This document shows, piece by piece, positions 31,220 to 34,315 of a DNA stretch of 34,315 nucleotides. This stretch comes from a bacterium (GTDB taxonomy: Bacteria > Vulcanimicrobiota > Vulcanimicrobiia > Vulcanimicrobiales > Vulcanimicrobiaceae). The notes below the pieces were generated by a model. The model saw only the letters and a list, made by a program, of their open reading frames with translations. It was not told the DNA's origin and ran no database searches. The position numbers and the translations under genes were made by a program. The stretch is from NCBI GenBank assembly GCA_021805775.1, contig JAJZED010000020.1:1-34315 (forward strand), given 5' to 3'. Positions within the stretch are counted from its first letter, which is position 1; the number at the start of each line of letters is the position of its first letter.

Positions 31220-31941
31220 CGGTCGAGAACGACGCACCGGCGAGGCCATTAGCGTACTCGACCTCGCTCTACGACGCTTTACTGGAGTTCGGCCTCCCGC
31301 TACGCGGAAAAATTCTCGATGCGGCGTGCGGTGAGGGTGACGCGAGTGCTCCGCTGATCGATAACGGTGCCGTCGTCACGGGCATCGACCTTCATGCCGA
31401 GGCACTCGACCGCGCTCGCCGCTTGCATCCATCGGCTACCTGGCGCCTCGGGGACGTCACGGCGTTGCCGTTTGAAGCTGCGAGTTTCGATGTCTATCTC
31501 TGCGCGCAAGGCTTCCATCTTTTCGATCGTACCAAGGCGCTCGCCGAAGCATACCGCGTTCTCAAGCCGGGTGGGAAGATTGCACTCTGGTGGAAACACG
31601 CGTTATCGGGCTCGCCGGTGCGGCCGCTCTGCGATGAAGCGGCACGCGAGATCGACATTCATCCACTCGCCGGGACGCTCGTCGGTGGGTTTCGTGAATT
31701 TTATGCCGCCCCATTCGTCGGTCAGTCGTTGCGCGTGATCCAGTGGCGTCTCGTAACGACGCGAACCGCTTTTTTTGCCGAAGAGCGCGTTCGCTTGGAA
31801 CATGCCGATATCGCCGAGGAGCAGATCCGTCGTTATATCGCGACGTTAGAGCGCTTGTTTAAAGAGCAACTCGGCCCCGATATCGGAAGTTTTCAGCACG
31901 CGTACATGCAGTATCTGTACCTCGCGCGCAAGGAGGGATAG
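31216..31941 (+). CDS. Class I SAM-dependent methyltransferase
   Basis: The 241-residue protein has motif I ILDAACGEGDASAPL, the acidic motif II GIDLHAEALDRA, DVTALPFEAASFDVYLCAQGFH, and the later VLKPGGKIALWW, all of the Methyltransf_11/UbiE-type fold. Substrate is not evident; small molecules are usual for this group. It starts on ATGA of scpB and ends 1 nt before the nfo GTG, so it belongs to the same run. Confidence 0.88.
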   Translation: MTVENDAPARPLAYSTSLYDALLEFGLPLRGKILDAACGEGDASAPLIDNGAVVTGIDLHAEALDRARRLHPSATWRLGDVTALPFEAASFDVYLCAQGFHLFDRTKALAEAYRVLKPGGKIALWWKHALSGSPVRPLCDEAAREIDIHPLAGTLVGGFREFYAAPFVGQSLRVIQWRLVTTRTAFFAEERVRLEHADIAEEQIRRYIATLERLFKEQLGPDIGSFQHAYMQYLYLARKEG

Positions 31942-31942
31942 C

Positions 31943-32785
31943 GTGCGATTCGGCCTTCACATGCGGCTTGCCGACGGCTATGAGGCTGCGGTGAATCGCT
32001 CCGCCGCGTTTGGCTGCACGACGATGCAGGTGTTCACCAGCAATCCACGAGCGTATCGGCAAGCGACTCCCAAAGTCGAAGCGCTGGCGACCTTTGCGGC
32101 ATTGCGCTCTCGCAATAACCTCGACCCCGCCGTCACGCATACGCCGTACCTCATCAATCTCGCAAGCGAAGATCCCAAGATCTTTAGCGGGTCGTTAAAT
32201 CTCCTCAAGCACGATTTGCACGTCGCCGCGCTTGCGGGCATCGCCTTGGTCAATACCCATCTCGGCTCGTACGGGAAGCGCGATCGCGATGCCGGATTCT
32301 CCGCAATCGCCGCGGCGTTGCAGGAAGCGCTTTCGGAGATTCCACCGGCGGTAACCTTGGTGCTTGAAAATTCGGCGGGTGCCGGCGCGTTGGCCGGCGG
32401 CACGCTCGACGAACTCGGCGCCTTCATGCGCGCGGTCGATCACCCACAGTTGGGCGTCTGCATCGATACGGCGCATGCGTGGGCTGCAGGGTATAAGATC
32501 GATACGAAGGAGGACGTGGAACGGTTCGTCGATGCGATCGACAAAACGATCGGTTTCGAACGTCTGCGCATGTTTCATCTCAACGACACGCAGATTCCGC
32601 TGGGGGGGAATCGCGACCGGCATTGGCACATCGGCGAAGGACTGATCGGCGAGAACGGCTTTCGAGCTTTGCTCGGCGTCGCGGAGTTGCGCGAAAAGAT
32701 TGCCATTCTCGAGACGCCGGGTGAGGATGACGACGACGCGCGCAATATGGCAACCATTCTGCGTTTGTACAGTGAGGCTGCCTAA
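31943..32785 (+). CDS. nfo: Endonuclease IV (AP endonuclease)
   Basis: The enzyme cuts DNA 5' to abasic sites in base excision repair. The 280-residue TIM-barrel protein keeps the metal ligands in order: THTPYL (His), NTHLGS (His), LENSAG (Glu), CIDTAHAW (Asp, His), FHLND (His), DRHWHIGEG (Asp, His) and ILETPG (Glu), that is, all nine three-zinc ligands. Start is GTG at 31943 with GGAGG upstream. It is followed by dinB after 8 bp, pairing two DNA-damage functions. Confidence 0.95.
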   Translation: MRFGLHMRLADGYEAAVNRSAAFGCTTMQVFTSNPRAYRQATPKVEALATFAALRSRNNLDPAVTHTPYLINLASEDPKIFSGSLNLLKHDLHVAALAGIALVNTHLGSYGKRDRDAGFSAIAAALQEALSEIPPAVTLVLENSAGAGALAGGTLDELGAFMRAVDHPQLGVCIDTAHAWAAGYKIDTKEDVERFVDAIDKTIGFERLRMFHLNDTQIPLGGNRDRHWHIGEGLIGENGFRALLGVAELREKIAILETPGEDDDDARNMATILRLYSEAA

Positions 32786-32793
32786 GGGCTCGT

Positions 32794-33849
32794 GTGCCGA
32801 TCGCGCATCTCGACGTCGACGCGTTCTATGCAAGCGTAGCCGTCCGCGATAACCCCGAATTACGCGGGCGCCCGTTGGTCGTCGCCGGCTCGCATCGTCG
32901 CTCGGTGGTCTTGACGGCCTCGTACGAAGCCCGTCCGTTCGGTATCCGCTCGGCGATGCCGCTCCACCAAGCGTTGGAGCGTTGCCCCGATCTCGTCGTC
33001 GTTCCTCCGACGATGGAGCTCTACCGGACCGAATCGAAGGAAATTTTCGCGCTTCTCCGTTCGCGCAGCCACGTACTCGAGCCACTCTCGCACGATGAGG
33101 CCTTTCTCGATCTCGGTGAGATCGCGTTCGACGAAGCGAAGGCGCTCGTCGCTCGATTTCGTGCCGAGGTTTTTCGCGAGCGCGGGCTGAGTATGAGTGC
33201 CGGCCTTGCGTGCGGGAAAATGATTGCGAAGATTGCCTCGGATCTTGCAAAACCCGACGGCCTGCTCGCAGTTGAGCCCGGTGAAGAACGCTCGTTCCTG
33301 GCGCCGCTTTCGGTGGGTCGGCTCTGGGGCGTCGGCCCGAAAACGCAGGCGCGCTTAAACGAGCGCGGCATCGTGGCGATTGCCGATATCCTCGCGCTCG
33401 ACGAGCCGACGCTGATCGACCTTTTCGGCTCCTCCTGGGAGCGGATGCGCGACTTTGCGATGGGCATCGATCGTCGGGTCGTCAGCGCTGCAAGCGAGAC
33501 GAAATCGATCTCCACCGAAGAGACCTTCGAGTACGATGTAACCGACGAGCATCGATTGCTCGACCTGCTTTTCGTTCAGGCGCGCGAACTCGCCGAGGAT
33601 CTCCGTCGAGAGAATATTTGGGCGCGCAGCGTCGGAATCAAGGTGAAATTCGCGGATTTTTCGCTGCGCGTACGGCAAACGAGTCTTCGCGAGCCGACGC
33701 AATCGGTGAAAGCCATCTATCACGCCGCGCGTAGTTGTCTGCAGCGCGTTCGGATCGATGGTGCGCCGGTGCGCCTGTTGGGAACGCGCGTCGCGGCGCT
33801 CGAAGCGAGCCCGTCAACGCAGCTATCGCTCTTCGCTCCACGTTCGTAG
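32794..33849 (+). CDS. dinB: DNA polymerase IV
   Basis: This Y-family polymerase makes error-prone bypass across damaged DNA. Start is GTG at 32794. The 351-residue protein has the catalytic HLDVDAFYASV, SHDEAFLDL (Asp-Glu), SAGLACGKMIAKIAS, and the GVGPKTQARL helix-hairpin-helix. It ends in QLSLFAPRS, the beta-clamp-binding motif QLSLF needed for access to replication forks. No LexA-type box was identified in front of the nfo-dinB pair. Confidence 0.96.
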   Translation: MPIAHLDVDAFYASVAVRDNPELRGRPLVVAGSHRRSVVLTASYEARPFGIRSAMPLHQALERCPDLVVVPPTMELYRTESKEIFALLRSRSHVLEPLSHDEAFLDLGEIAFDEAKALVARFRAEVFRERGLSMSAGLACGKMIAKIASDLAKPDGLLAVEPGEERSFLAPLSVGRLWGVGPKTQARLNERGIVAIADILALDEPTLIDLFGSSWERMRDFAMGIDRRVVSAASETKSISTEETFEYDVTDEHRLLDLLFVQARELAEDLRRENIWARSVGIKVKFADFSLRVRQTSLREPTQSVKAIYHAARSCLQRVRIDGAPVRLLGTRVAALEASPSTQLSLFAPRS

Positions 33850-34315
33850 GCGAATGCTGTTGCGCCGCGCTGCTGCTGTCACGCCGCGCTGCTGTCACGC
33901 CGAGTAGGGCGCAACGCGCCCGTATCGAGGCGGCGCCCGGCGCTGTTATTGTCACGCCGAGTAGGGCGCAACGCGCCCGTATCGAGGCGGCCCCCGCGCT
34001 GTTATTGTCACGCCGAGTAGGGCGCAACGCGCCCGTGTCGAGGCGGCGCCCCGCGCTGTTATTGTCACGCCGAGTAGGGCGCAACGCGCCCGTGTCGAGG
34101 CGGGTGCGAGCCCTCGATACGCCGCCCTGCGGGCGGCTACTCGGGGTGACAACCGCGGCGGGTGCGAGCCCTCGATACGCCGCTTGCAGCGGCTTCCATG
34201 AGAAGGCCGGTGTTGTCAAGAGTTTTCTACGTCGTGCTCCCTACATATTTCGTTCTGAGTCTCCATTCGTGAACATCCGTTCTAACGTCGTCGAAAATTC
34301 GGTCCGCCCCGCTTC
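33850..34315. other. Intergenic stretch after dinB
   Basis: No gene is supported here. The left two thirds hold the palindromic repeat cluster and a short degenerate GTCACGCCG lead-in at about 33879. The last 120 bp (34196-34315) are unique, less GC-rich, and show no clear promoter, ribosome site or reading frame before the window ends. Confidence 0.6.
33894..34195. repeat. Cluster of REP-like palindromic repeats, four direct and two inverted
   Basis: Four near-identical 40-bp units start at 33894, 33951, 34007 and 34064, a period of 56-57 bp. Each begins GTCACGCCGAGTAG, contains the hairpin GGGCGC-AAC-GCGCCC, and ends GTATCGAGGCGG or GTGTCGAGGCGG, with a CGCTGTTATT linker between. Two inverted relatives follow (34113-34150 complete; 34171-34195 truncated), starting CTCGATACGCCG. 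This head-to-tail plus inverted layout is that of REP/BIME-like dispersed intergenic repeats. It may act as a transcription stop or mRNA stabiliser for dinB. Confidence 0.85.

Noticed and set aside
33894-34103. CRISPR array
   Set aside because: Unit spacing is regular, but the spacers are nearly identical 16-17-bp linkers, the units are palindromic and invert, and no cas genes are near.
33638-34219. 193-residue minus-strand frame over the end of dinB and the repeats
   Set aside because: It is antisense to dinB and its repeated peptide (RPTRRDNN-like) is only translation of the palindromic repeats; no ribosome site.

Overview
The window is GC-rich bacterial chromosome, roughly 60% or more G+C except for an AT-richer patch at about 6.3-10.9 kb. 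Every recognisable gene is bacterial. Suggestive traits are a split glycine decarboxylase (gcvPA/gcvPB), a short SpeH-type AdoMet decarboxylase, a SufB with its own Rieske ferredoxin, ScpA/ScpB, many 1-17 bp gene overlaps, and promoters that would give short or no leaders. This fits a Gram-positive-like or deep-branching soil lineage such as Eremiobacterota or its relatives. That placement is an inference from gene content, not from any marker gene.

Region 1 (1-18,013, nearly all minus strand) is a defence island built on a class 1 DISARM phage-defence system. Read in the direction of transcription it contains drmD (SNF2 helicase), drmMI (large N6-adenine methylase), a coupled 57-residue ORF, a 329-residue protein with a possible PD-(D/E)xK nuclease core, a HEPN-like protein, a nucleotidyltransferase-like/XRE pair, a RelE/HigB-like toxin with an XRE partner, drmA (helicase) and drmB (DUF1998). 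One membrane-protein gene lies inside on the plus strand. The extra genes separate drmD-drmMI from drmA-drmB, so drmAB appears to share a transcription unit with the toxin-antitoxin pair. At the window edge an IS3-family element has inserted into the last codons of drmB. Whether drmC lies beyond it cannot be seen. A lone HigA-type regulator stands divergently next to drmD.

Region 2 (18,428-20,160, minus) is sufB plus a Rieske ferredoxin, transcribed toward the island. No sufC, sufD or sufS is present, so the island may have landed in or beside a suf operon.

Region 3 (20,243-27,525, plus) is a tightly packed run: speD with a long structured 5' leader, speE, a 2,4-dienoyl-CoA-reductase-like SDR, a hotdog thioesterase, gcvT, gcvH, gcvPA and gcvPB. 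It joins polyamine synthesis, acyl-CoA metabolism and the glycine cleavage system.

Region 4 (27,513-29,132, minus) is a sulfide:quinone oxidoreductase gene under a promoter whose spacer holds a CsoR/CstR-like palindrome. It is followed by a coupled 32-residue ORF.

Region 5 (29,311-33,849, plus) is a housekeeping run: Nudix hydrolase, scpA, scpB, a SAM methyltransferase, endonuclease IV (nfo) and DNA polymerase IV (dinB). It ends in a cluster of REP-like palindromic repeats (33,894-34,195). No rRNA, tRNA or CRISPR array was recognised.
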